NCBI GenBank assembly: GCA_016647705.1 | Contig: CM028335.1 | Span: 4,397,501 to 4,461,500 of the forward strand | Source: Eucommia ulmoides | Taxonomy: Eukaryota; Streptophyta; Magnoliopsida; Garryales; Eucommiaceae | Length of the DNA stretch: 64,000 bases | Reading direction: 5' to 3' | Shown: one piece after another, positions 47,314-58,693 of the stretch | How the letters are laid out: each line of letters starts with the position of its first letter | Numbering within the stretch: position 1 is the first letter of the stretch | Position numbers and translations under genes: made by a program | The notes under the pieces: generated by a model | What the model was told of the DNA's origin: nothing | Database searches by the model: none | Seen by the model: the letters and a program-made list of their open reading frames with translations, nothing else

Positions 47314-49562
47314 TGTAGACACGGTATTTTGACCGCCTCGCAAAAAATCATACTTTATTTTATAGTTACCTTTATTTTATTTTTCTATTTATTTTGTTTT
47401 GATTGTACCGTATTTGTGCGATTTAATACTGCTAAATTAAGTTTTATTAATCTTTTAAGTAAATTAAATATTAGTAATTGATTTATTTATTTTTATTTTG
47501 TTTTGTAGATTTTTCGAAGTGGAATAAAAACGCGTTAATTCAGAACAAAATGAACCAGAAACAGACGAGAACGAGAGAGGTCTGGACCGAACGGGGGTGG
47601 GGGGGTGCATTAAGGTCGCACGTGCGACCAAGGGCTGGTCGCACGTGCGACCAGTGCTGCTGGCCGCATGTGCGGCCAGCTTTATTGCTGGCTGCATATG
47701 CGGCCAGCATGGGCTTTGCCCATGTTTTGGGTGCACCGAATTCGGTGCACCCAAAAGCTGGTGGGTGCACCGAAATTCGGTGCACCCACCTCTTTTTTTT
47801 AATATTTTCTTACCTTTTGGATGTTTTGTGTTGTCGGCAAGTTTCAGAAATCTCCTATAAATAGAAGAGGGCTCAGACAACTCAAGGAAGAGAATTTTTT
47901 AGGGGAAGAAATTTTTGAGAGGAATTTTTATAAGGGAGAGGGGAAATTTGGAGAAAAATTTTGAAGAAAATAATATTATTTTCATTTTATTGTAATTTTG
48001 AAGAAGAAAAATCTCCAAGAAGGTGGTAAATTTTCATCTGTTGTAAATCTTACTCTTATTTTTTAAATTGTTATTATAGTAATTTTTTTTGTAAATTAGA
48101 TTTTTTTTTTCTTTTTTTTTCTTCCTTTATTATTTATTTATTTATTTATTACTTTTTATTTTCTTTTTATTTTTATTTATTTATTTATTTAATTTTTTTT
48201 TTGAGTAAATAAAACGAGGTGGAAAATTCTCAACCTTCAATTTGAATGGCTTAAATTTAGAAGGGAATTACTCTCCTCGATGCGTGTGTGCGGGTGTTTT
48301 ATTTAATTTGTATTAAATATAATGTGCTAACAATACGAGGTGGAAAATTTCCAACCTTCAATTTGAATGGCTAAAATTTAAATGGGAATTACTCTCCTCG
48401 ATGCGTGTGTGCGGGTGTTTTATTTAATTTGTATTAAATATAATGTGCTGACAATACGAGGTGGAAAATTCTCAACCTTCAATTTGAATGGCTAAATTTA
48501 TAAGGGAATTACTCCCCTCGATGCGTGTGTGCGGGTGTTTTATTTAATTTGTATTAAATATAATGTGCTAACAATACGAGGTGGAAAAATTCCCAACCTT
48601 CAATTTGAATGGCTAAAATTTAGAAGGGAATTACTCTCCTCGATGCGTGTGTGCGGGTGTTTTATTTAATTTGTATTAAATATAATGTGCTCACAATACG
48701 AGGTGAAAAATTCCCAACCTTCAATTTGAATGGCTAAAATTTAGAAGGGAATTACTCTCCTCGATGCGTGTGTGCGGGTGTTTTATTTAATTTGTATTAA
48801 ATATAATGTGCTAACAATACGAGGTGGAAAATTCTCAACCTTCAATTTGAATGGCTAAAATTTAGAAGGGAATTACTCTCCTCGATGCGTGTGTGCAGGT
48901 GTTTTATTTAATTTGTATTAAATATAATGTGCTAACAATACGAGGTGGAAAATTCCCAACCTTCAATTTGAACGGCTTAAATTTAGAAGGGAATTACTCC
49001 TCTCGATGCGTGTGTGCGGGTGTTTTATTTAATTTGTATTAAATATAATGTACCAACAAGATGAGGTGGAAAATTCCCAGCCTTCCATCAGAACGGCCTA
49101 GGTTTAGAAGGGAGATCACTTCCCTCAATGTGTGGGTATGTGTATATGTGTATATAAGGAGGATTTAAAAATAAAATAAAAACATTCGGATTTAAATTCT
49201 AATTGGACTTAATCGGATAAGGTACCGTCTTTGGACGGGCGTCTTGGGGTGCTTGACACTTTCCCTGAGCGTAACTGACCCCCGAACTCTTTAAACGAAT
49301 CTCTGGTCAGACCATGTTATTTTTGGAGTCAAATTTTACTTAAGCCATTTTTAAATTATTTTCAAAAAAAGAAAAATATGGTGACCTAGCACATCATTTA
49401 AACCCAATGCTAGGTGGCGACTCCTTTTTCTAAAACAGGCTTAAGTATATTTTAATGAGAAAATCGACGTTTTTAAAAACCCTTCTCGTTTTACCAGCGC
49501 CAAGCATATATAAGCATATATCTATATTTTCTGATTTTTTCTGGAAAATCGGGGCGCGTTCA
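47314..49562 (+). repeat. 3' LTR of the gag-only Tat/Ogre element
   Basis: Near-identical to 39999-42131. It carries seven 121-bp units (starts about 48214, 48334, 48456, 48576, 48698, 48819, 48940) against six in the 5' LTR, explaining most of the 116-base length difference. Confidence 0.95.
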
Positions 49563-50568
49563 GACTGTTTCAACGCCCCATCAACGTTCAACTTGAAGAC
49601 ACCGTTGGCCGGGGGGGGATTGACCAGCGACAAAGAGACAGAGCACGAGTGATGGGCAAACGAATAACGCCGCCCAACAAATTGAGTGAGTGAGTGTCAA
49701 ATGGAGAAGAAGACCATTTGTAGCTCAAACTCCTATTAAGATCTCGAAGCCACGATTTAACCTTGAAGAAAATTTTGTTAGCATCCATCGGAATATTATC
49801 GTGAACCGCTTTGTTTCTTGCCAACCAAATTTCCCAAACAATAAGAAAGGGATTCCCCAAGGAGCAGAATTGGGAAAAACTCCTCAAAATATGCCACCAT
49901 AACATGAAATGGTCTTGGATAGGCTGAATGATGTAAAGGACTTTGAATAGAGCACTGTAACGTTTCCATACATTGCTAGCAATACACTCAGAAACGAAAA
50001 GATGAAAAGAGTCCTCACAAGCTTTAGACGCGCAACACCTACAAGCAGAAGGAAAGTTGATGCCGAGTTTCTGAATGTTCGACTCAACGGGCACACACTG
50101 TCTCATCAACTTCCAAGAGAAAATCAAGATTTTTAAGAGGAATGCGAAGCTTCTAAAGAGTCGAGAACTAGGAAAGGGACTGATCCACGCCGGCTATAAT
50201 TCTCCAAGCAGATTTGATCAAGAAAAATCCATCTCTACACAAGGTCCGAATAAGCCTATCCGGGAAGCTATTGGGAAGAGGTTTTGCTTGCTCCACATAC
50301 TGTATTTCAGCATCGTTGAGGTCAATATTCCTCTAATCCTCAATAACAATATAGGTAGCTACAGTGTTCAAATTCACAGTAATATTTAGGTCTCGGAAAG
50401 GGATCTCTCAACCCCAGTTGTTATGCCAAAATGAACCTCCTCGCCATTCCCAACGAGCCATTGAGAATTTTCCCAAAAAACGTCCCTAGCGTCCATAATG
50501 TCCCTCCATAGATGAGAGCAACCGGAGTTAGCAATCCAAAAACAGGGAGGCAAACCTTTTACAATCTA

Positions 50569-51641
50569 ATTATATATTATTATTCGTTTGAATAAAATCT
50601 TCAAAATGATATCACATTCACTATTTTTTTCATTAGTTTTATATTCGTGTTACATTCAATATGATACTTTTAAAATTTTCAATTTCTACATTCATGTTAC
50701 ATTCAACATGATCCTTTCAGAATTTTCAGTTTTCACATTCGTGTTACAATTAACACGGTCTTATACATTATCAAAATAAAATTGAGTGTTACATTTAACA
50801 TCCAAATCACATTTATCAATAAGTCATTTTACATTCAAAACGCATATAATTTGTGCTATTATCAACTTTAATTGATGTTATTTCTATTATATTACATGTT
50901 ATATTCAACACTTATCGAGACACACAAATTGTAGTGATGTTATATATAATATTAACATGCATACTAATCCAAAACTCTAAAAAAGAAAGATTAGTATCTC
51001 ATTTTGAATATCATGATTTATAGATCATTGTGGTGTAAAAAAATCATTGAACAACAATCACAATTGAGAGAAATTTTGGGTTTTGTATTCAGTTTCATTG
51101 GTAAGTTATTACCATATTTTCTTCCACGTTTTTTAAAAATGCAGTGAATATGATTAAGATATGGACTTATTTAAGAGGGGTAAATTAGTCTGTAAAATTA
51201 CAAAAGGAGTGAGCAATGCATAAAAAATCGATTGGATTCAATTGGTAGTTTCCAGAATAAAATGGGAGTAGATGGTTAGCGTCCCTAAATTTAATTAGGG
51301 ATTAAATAGGTTTTGTTTATTTGAGTTTAATTAGATTTGGTGTAGTTTGATATTAATTTTTTTTTTTAATTTTTAATTTTAATACAAAAAATGAAAAATG
51401 ACACAATTTTACCACAACTCTTACAACACTCATTTAAATAATGTGAATGCAACTCCCTGAGCAAGGGAGTTGCTCTATGTTCAAATTTGAACCCTAGGGA
51501 CCAAAGACATTTAGTCAACATCAAGGTTCAGTGTCAAGATCCATAATTAAAATGCAAAATGTAATTAAAGGGGCAATTTTATATGGACTTAATAAAAAAC
51601 TCATCAACTAATTGGAATCACATTTCACCAATTAGATTTAA
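50569..51641. other. AT-rich intergenic DNA
   Basis: Repeated phrases TTACATTCAACATGAT (50640-50760) and a close AATTGGTAGTTTCC (51244-51257), which echoes the right end of the candidate element at 51642-52814. No gene seen. Confidence 0.35.
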
Positions 51642-52814
51642 GGAAAATTACCGGCTAGACCCACTGGCTAAACCCACTATTAACAATAATCTACCAATAA
51701 AATTCACCTACTTTTTCTTGCACAAAAGCTCTCATGTTGATGATTTCTTGCATCGATTAGTCCCTTTTTAAAAAACGACTGGTGACGAGATTACCGAAAT
51801 GCCCCTCCTGTGATTTCGCGTGAGCATCGTCTTGCCGCCTTCGCAACCCAAATTAGCCCCTATCACTGTCGAGATCCGACGCACTCCCGCCGTCGCCGTC
51901 TAGATCCGACGCCTTCCTCACCGTCGTCGTCCAAATCCGACTTCTTCACCACCTTCGCAGCTCAAATCCGAGCATTTCAATAGATGTCGTCACCTTATTT
52001 CTGCTTTGTTTCAATCTGGTAAACCATTTCTTTGTTTAGAGAGAGAGAGAAATGGTGAAGTTGGTATTAAAGGATTTAGTGTTCTTTTTTTACTATTTAC
52101 ACATTGCACCTTGCAATTTGTAATTTGTTTACTTAGATGAAGAGATAAGAGAGAATTTGTACTGAGAGAAACATGGGTCTGTATTAATATTGCATGTAAC
52201 ATTCTCTTGAAATATAGTGAGAGATATGTGGGTCTGTGATAATATGGGCATGTGTTAGTGAAAGAAATTAGAAATCGCATTAATATTATATGTAACATCC
52301 TCTGAAATATAGATGTTACATGTAACATCTACATAAAAATATATTTTACATATAACATTCTTTGAAAATATGTTTTAAAATAATTACTGATTATAGATGT
52401 TACATGTAACCTCCATTGAAAATATTTTTTTGAATTTTGACAAAATTAGATAATGTTACATTCAACACACACATTGAAAGAGACGGCACAAGGGGGATAA
52501 TCTAATGTATTGCAATATTGGATAAAAAAATACAACTGACTGTTCCTTTGGACATTGCCTTTAGATATTACATGTAACATTCACACATAATACGATTCAT
52601 ACGTTCAAAAAATATAATTAGGATATCGTAAAAAATATGACATTTTACTGATTAACACAGTGTATAACAACAACAACAACATCAGAAGCTGTGAAAAAAT
52701 CCGTATATTTTGATGTTAGTATTGAAAGTTATATATTGGGAGTATTTTGATCAGAAAAATACAAAAAGAACTACTGATGCATGAAAAAATTAGCGTATTT
52801 AATCGGTAGTTTCC
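51642..52814. mobile_element. Candidate non-autonomous DNA element
   Basis: Starts GGAAAATTACCGGCTA and ends with the near-inverse of it (reversed: GGAAACTACCGATTA). Inside are a GC-richer leader-like part (51800-51990) with repeated AGATCCGACG and then recurrent ATGTTACATGTAACAT phrases. No target duplication was found, so the class (perhaps Mutator-like) is open. Confidence 0.4.
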
Positions 52815-53055
52815 ACCGCCTTTTAGAACTTCTCGGTCAATGCCTCTTAGATTTATCAAAAAGAAAAACATTTCACCAATTAAAAATTTAAGAATTAAAA
52901 TTATAAAAAGTTATAATTCTCAAGGAAAATAACCTTAATATTTCAAGAAGCATTTAAATTTCCGAGCCCATGTGCTACGAGAAACATGAACCAGTTTTAT
53001 GTACACCTTTAAACTCAATGCCTCAAATCATTGTTATTAGCACATTTTTTACCAA

Positions 53056-56000
53056 TCAGAAATTCAAATGTTCATTGCTTCCACGACCGCCGCCGCCGCA
53101 AACCACCCTTCCGGTGGCACAGTCCATAGCTTTAATACCACTATGCTCCAACCCACTCCTCTGCCATGCCGCATTACTAATATCCGCCGCCAGTGCTGCC
53201 AGCTCGTGGCTCGGAAAAGGCAGTGGCTCCGAATAATCCACAAACTCCGCCAGCCCCAACACAGACCTCATGCGAGATGGTGGAGGAGGAGGACTTCTCT
53301 CTCCTGGACCTCTACAGCAGCCATGGCCACAACCGTGAGGCACCGACCTCTCACAGTAAGCCTCCTCGAGAATTTTCCCCATCCCAATATCCAATTTAGC
53401 GGCTCGAAACAAAGGCCCTTGGCTCTGAACAGGGGCAAAACCATCTGAAGAATTATAAACGTTAAAGGCACTGACTCGAGCCGTCGGCCGGAAAAGAGTA
53501 GCCGGCAGGGGTGGCGGCACCGGTGGTTGTTCTTCGGTTTGAGACCCATCGCGGTTTTCGTGAGAGCTTACATCTTTACTGACATCATCGTCTCCGCAGG
53601 ACAGGGTTTCCTCAGAGGAAGCTTTCGATTTCTCCAGGCTGTGAGCACCTGCTCTCCACAGGAACATGCGGCGGCGCCTGAGGGTGGAATTCCAGTGGTT
53701 CTTGATGGCGTTGTCTGTTCTTCCAGGGAGAAGCCTAGCGATTGATGCCCATTTGTTTCCGTGGACCGCGTGGGCCTGCATTATTATTCGATCTTCCTCA
53801 TCTGCCAGTAATTTCCACTTCTTGTTAGTAATAATTCATTTAACAGAATCAATAGTATAGTATAAAGTAATAAATAAAAAAATAAATAAATAAACTAAAA
53901 CCTATATTATATAACAATAGAGAATGCGATCATTGAGGGTCTGTTTGTTTACCTTTCCACAATGTGCTCTGTTTTCAAAAACTCAAAATAATACCATTAC
54001 ACTCTCCACAACGAAACTCAACAACAATTTTATAAAACAACTTTCACAATGCCAATCTATCCGGTGGCGGATCCAGAAAATTAGTTGAGGGGCTAATTTT
54101 TTTTCTAAGAAGTTTATTAAATATTTTATAATTCAGGGAGAGTCATGTAAAATTTTAAACAATTTTAATTGATTTTTTTTTTAAAAGTATAGGCGCAATC
54201 ATAGTTGTTAAAGGCTCTAGACACACCGAGGTGTACAAGGTGTCCCGGAGCCTAGGCGCTAGGCGAGGTGCTAGCCTGAGCAACACCAGGCACACGACAT
54301 TTAAAAAAAATATAAAAAATAATATATAGCACTAATATATTGCAAATCTAAAATCAAGAAGTAAAACTAGGACTAAATTCTAATTATAAAATATAAAAAA
54401 CACTCGCAAATAATAATAAAAATAAATAAAATAACTAATTAAGTAATTATATAAATAAAATAAATAAAACATAAATAATTAAGCAAATAAATAAATAAAC
54501 AGTTAACGTTGAGCAGAGCGAACGACGATTAGTGGGAGGAGAGCAAACGACGAGCAATGAGCAGTCGGAGGAGGGCAAACGACGAGCAGCGAATTGGCGG
54601 AGCAACAGCAAAAATGAGCGACGAACTGAGGATATGAAATCAAAGGAGAAATCGAAGGAGATTTGAAGGAGATTCGAAGGTGAAGTGCGATGCTAGGGCT
54701 AATTTGATTGTGTGAGGCCGATTGTGCTCAGGTAAGGGATCTGGGTACTTATTGGGGACTTGGGCTAGGACCACTAGGGCTAATTCAAGAGTCAATCAAG
54801 GCCATGATAGAAAAAAATGACTTGTCCACCACAGGCGCGCCTCAGGCGACCATCGCGACTCTCGCCCAGGCAGTAAAAGCGATCGCTTCTTGTACATGCA
54901 TCGCCTAGACCTGAGCGAAGCGCAGGTCCTGCGACTTGAGGCGCCTTGTACCTGGGCACGCGCCCAAGCTCGACTTTGACAACTATGGGCGCAATATTGT
55001 ATAAGTAGCTGAAACACGTCAATGGTGGTTAGCCACCGGGTCAAATGACATCATTAAATAATAATATAATTAAATATAAGATATCAATTACGATCGAAGT
55101 ATTAAATATAGAAGCATAAACATATGAAACAAACAACGGAGAGTACAAAAATCTGAATAATCTAAGCACTAAGTCAGATAGAAAATAGAATTGTTTGAAC
55201 CCAAAAAAATGGATCTACCATCTAAATTTTAACATTTAATTGGTAAAATGAATTTAAAAAACAAGAATATAATAAATACTTTAATATTTTACTCTAAATG
55301 ATGGGTTTTTTGGTAAATTGACCTTAAATAAAGTGAAAGAAGAAGTGTAATAGTTGATTGTAGGAGTGCTAAAAGCGCTGCCTATTTTTTGTATCTCCAC
55401 AAATTCTCTACCACATATTTATCCATCCAATAAACATCATAAGAATCTCTCTTTTTCAACGTCATATTTCAATTAATCATATCACTTCTACCATTATTAA
55501 TAAATATTTTCTTTTCATAACTTTTTCTAAATTAACCGAAACAACATTTCACAAATTTCAAAAATTGTTTTCGAAAACGAAACAAAATAAGCTGTAAAAA
55601 CTTGAAAGCTAAGAACTTAAGTAGGGTCTTCCAATAAAGGCATGCATCTCATGGGCTTAAGCTCAAGCCCTAACACTTAAGCGAGGCCGTCGGGCATCAT
55701 TTTTTTCTCTTACAAATTTATGATGTTTTTATGAGTAGTAATAGCCAATATGTTGGCTAGCAAAGTTCAAAGCAACATTATTTTTTTTCTTATTGTAATA
55801 ACATAAAAACTTAAGTCTCTTAAATTTAATGAACCGTGTGAGTCAAGCGGTGAAATCGTGCTTAGTTTGTAGAAGACCTTTGTGCCTTGAACCTTTAAAT
55901 AACAACGATTTCAATTTAAGAAGTGACAGGTTGGTTGGAATAGCATTCCCTTAGCAGCATATGATCCTTTTAAACAGATTCCGCTCCCATCAAATCAAAA

Positions 56001-57124
56001 CTTTCAAAATAAGGGTTTTAAGCCTTTTTTTTCAGTTAACTATATATGTGTGTGTGTGTACACACACACATATATATGTTGATCTACAAAAATTGAGACG
56101 CTTCTTACACAATCATAACGGTTAAACCTCCTAGGACATCAACACAAGGGAAGGATGATGAAGATGCACATTCAGACATGAGACAGCAGCAAATAGATGC
56201 AATAGATTATGAATGCAAGAAGATATATACAACCCTTCAAAGATTTCTATAAGTCAAACATAACAGCCTCCAGAAGCCGATGATAAGGTGTTTCTCTTAC
56301 ATCAAGAAGGCTTCATGGTTTTCTATGATTATGGGAATATATCCATCTTTTCTAATTTGAAAAATAATCAATCTTAACTGATGCATAATGCCCTTCCAGA
56401 CACATAAAGTTGCGAATCACAAACAAAATTTGGCGAATTACCCATTAATTATGGGGTTCTTGCACTACAATTTTCATTTTTTTCCCTTATATTTTCAAAA
56501 GATAGCTGCTTTCACATAATAACATAAGAAAGGGAATAATGAGTGTTCTAAAATGGAGCTATAATCATATAGATACTCATAAACCCCAGTTATCAGCAAA
56601 TGCTAATCAGATTCTACAAGCAAAAGCATGCCTATACAGTATAAATTCAATGACAAACACAAATTTTCTCTATTTATAACAGTTTGAATTAAACCTAAAA
56701 AATCATGAATTTGAAACGAAAATTAAACGTATGCACAAGAATCAAACAAAGATCGGTAAAATTGATTACCGGTAAAGGGTTTGCGCTTCACGGCGGGGTC
56801 GAGCTGATTACACCACCTAAGTCGGCAAGATTTCCCCGATCTTCCGGGAATTCCACGGGCGATCAAGCTCCAATTCCTCGCCCCGAAACTGCCGACAAGT
56901 CGACTCAGTATCGCGTCCTCTTCAGGCGACCACGGTCCTTTAACTCGATCCAGGGACTTCTTGCCGCTGCTTCCGCTTCCGTCTCCGACCGCCGTCGCGT
57001 CCTCATCGCCAGTGCCTCTGTCACCTTCACCGGTACCTCCGGCGTCGCTGCCAGAGCCACCGTCTGTGGCGGTCGCGCAGCCGTCGATCCCGTTTGCCTG
57101 CTCCATTTCGGTATCATCTTCCAT
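53056..57124 (-). CDS. R2R3-MYB transcription factor, AtMYB1/25/109 type
   Basis: Two exons, 57124-56770 and 53801-53056, joined across a 2968-base GT-AG intron with the split codon G|AT (Asp); 366 residues. Residues 1-58 are rich in G, D, E and T. R2 spans about 59-109 ([33 protein letters not shown]) with its three Trp. R3 spans about 112-162 ([40 protein letters not shown]) with Phe in place of the first Trp, as usual. R2R3 repeats bind MYB sites in promoters in the nucleus. The [21 protein letters not shown] form and the C-terminal HGCGHGCC place it near AtMYB1/25/109, linked to stress and growth control. The C-terminal segment [20 protein letters not shown] looks conserved; its role is unknown. 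The ATG was chosen as the first in frame. Confidence 0.92.
53802..56769 (-). other. Long intron of the MYB gene, holding transposon insertions
   Basis: Donor G|GTAATC at 56769, acceptor ACTGGCAG before 53801. It holds the hAT MITE at 54200, probably inside an older repeat (54060 CCGGTGGCGGATCC to about 55040 GTTAGCCACCGGG), and a perfect 22-base TG/CA palindrome at 56049-56070. Most other R2R3-MYB genes have one or two short introns. Confidence 0.85.
54200..54987. mobile_element. hAT-type MITE in the MYB intron
   Basis: Exact 8-base target duplication GGCGCAAT (54192-54199, 54988-54995). Inverted ends CATAGTTGTTAAAGG and, reversed, CATAGTTGTCAAAGT. Subterminal GC-rich clusters of GCCTAGGCGC-like motifs (54230-54295 and 54835-54970) surround an AT-rich middle. 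No transposase, so it is non-autonomous. Confidence 0.85.
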
Positions 57125-58690
57125 CTAGTGGCTTCACAATAATTTCCCGCCCAAATCGGTGATTGAATATTGAAGTTTCAGCAATTTCTACTTGGAGAAG
57201 AGAAGACACAACTGAATACGAACTGCGAGTGTTCTGGGCGACGCAATTTCTCGCAACAACTTGACGAGGTGTTTCTTCCTTAATTGACCTATTTTCAGTT
57301 GGCCCGACATTTTCAGTCAAAATGAAAAATTAAATAGGAAATTGATTTTTTTTTTTTTTTTTTTTTTATTTTTATTTTGACACGGATTGAACTCTAAATC
57401 TTTTATAAAATAGATAAATTTATTAATTTACAAGTCTTAAAATAATAAATTACACTTTGCATCTTATACTTTTATAAAAAAGTGATTTAGCTCCTTAATT
57501 TCGGGATGAAGCCTACACCATTTGTTCAGTGTTTTTTTTCAAAAAAAACAAGGGTGGTCTCATGCGCCTTACACATGCCTATCAAAAAAACTACATTAAT
57601 TTTATTTTTTTTAATTTCAAATAAAATATTATATAAATATATCAAATACATAAAAAATAACAATAAATATAAATTTTATTTTTTGCTTTTTTTTAATATT
57701 TTCAATTTTATGATCGTTAATTTTTTTTTATTAGATTTTTTATTTTTTGAAATTTTATTTTTATTTTGTTATTTTTTTTTATGTAAAGTCTCCATTATTC
57801 AATATATTTATTTGTTGTTTATTTTCTATGTTTTTATTTATTTTCTTAGTTTTATTTTTTGTTTTTATTATAGACTATAGACCAATACGAAATATAAAGG
57901 AGTAAAATATAATTACAATCAAATTTTAAGGGTAAATTCTATTTTGAACATGTAATTTGCAAGACGATTGTTCATTTTCAAATATATTAATACTAAAACA
58001 TTAAAAGGTTACCTTTTACTTTCATAAAAAAAGCGATTTAGCTCCTTAATTTCGGGATGAAGTCTATAATGTACCATTTGTTTAGTGTTTTTTTTCTTCA
58101 AAAAACCTAGGGTGGGTCACGTGCCTATCGGAAATACTACATTAATTTAATTTTTTTAATTCCACATATCCAACAAATTGTCTTCAAATCTCTCTCAAAA
58201 CGTATATCATTTGATTGATTAGGTATACTTCTCTCTGAAGACAAGTCTCTATTAAAATATTGGTACAATAATTCAACTAATAATTTATTTTGTTATTTGG
58301 TTATAAAAACATTTTCGTATATATTTCATTACTTTCATTAATTGTTATAGGAACTGGGTGAAAAAATTCTACAATAATGGAGATATTATTATGACATAAT
58401 TGAATTATTGATATTGTTTAATTACCTTTATTTCTTCATTTTATTGTCTTTAAAAATAATATTTAAAAATTTGAGAATGTTGTATAACCAAATAGAATTA
58501 TATAAAAAAAAAAAAAAAAAAAAAAAATTAAACCAGTATTCTTAAGGTATTATTGTTAATTTCATTTAAAAGCATGAATTGAGAAATTATGAATGTTATA
58601 TATATTAAGGGGATTTTGTCAATTTCTTCTAAATTTTTAGAATTATAGTAGCAGAAGTGTATTATTAACTTGAAAGCGTGTGTTAATAAC
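57125..58690. other. MYB upstream region and a diverged direct repeat
   Basis: 57125-57320 is the likely MYB leader and core promoter. Then AT-rich DNA in which about 150 bases (57463-57620) recur at 58009-58165, sharing GATTTAGCTCCTTAATTTCG and ACTACATTAATTT. No gene; the 124-codon plus-strand frame at 57506 is T-rich and repeat-derived. Confidence 0.5.
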
Positions 58691-58693
58691 TAA

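Larger units (their letters stand above)
39999..49562 (+). mobile_element. Young gag-only Tat/Ogre-type LTR retrotransposon
   Basis: LTRs 39999-42131 and 47314-49562 begin TGTAGACACGG and end GGGGCGCGTTCA. GACTG flanks both sides (39994-39998, 49563-49567). A primer site for tRNA-Arg, a gag region and a polypurine tract are in the right order; pol is absent, and 44711-46560 shows no coding sequence. The LTRs show few base differences by eye; the main ones are one tandem unit and a short change in the palindrome cluster. It is thus recent. Gag is broken about once. It fits the plant class of terminal-repeat elements that keep only gag (TR-GAG) and would need pol from a relative. Confidence 0.9.
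39489..50556 (-). mobile_element. 5'-truncated L1-type LINE, split by an LTR element
   Basis: The same 12 bases TTTTACAATCTA flank it (39477-39488, 50557-50568). A run of 21 T at 39489-39509 is its poly(A) tail on the plus strand, as in L1 retroposition. Without the nested element it is about 1.5 kb. Minus-strand sequence encodes the end of a reverse-transcriptase protein: GNGEEVHFG region (about 50410-50450), a zinc-binding zf-RVT domain with CRCCASKACEDSFHLFVSEC and WEIWLARNKAVHD (about 49790-50040), and an RNase H domain: FKLNVDGA (about 49585) and IECDSKSLV (about 39820) on either side of the insertion, closing about 39558. Frame changes are visible in zf-RVT. The RT and endonuclease are absent through 5' truncation. 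Confidence 0.85.

Noticed and set aside
54692-55044. Open frames at the right end of the hAT MITE
   Set aside because: They lie on subterminal GC-rich motifs of a non-autonomous element and show no transposase signature.
56040-56078. Long TG/CA palindrome as a regulatory hairpin
   Set aside because: Alternating TG/CA microsatellites form such symmetry by chance; it is intronic and no other signal supports function.
57506-57880. 124-codon plus-strand frame rich in F, I and Y
   Set aside because: Made of T-rich repeat DNA; hydrophobic by composition only.
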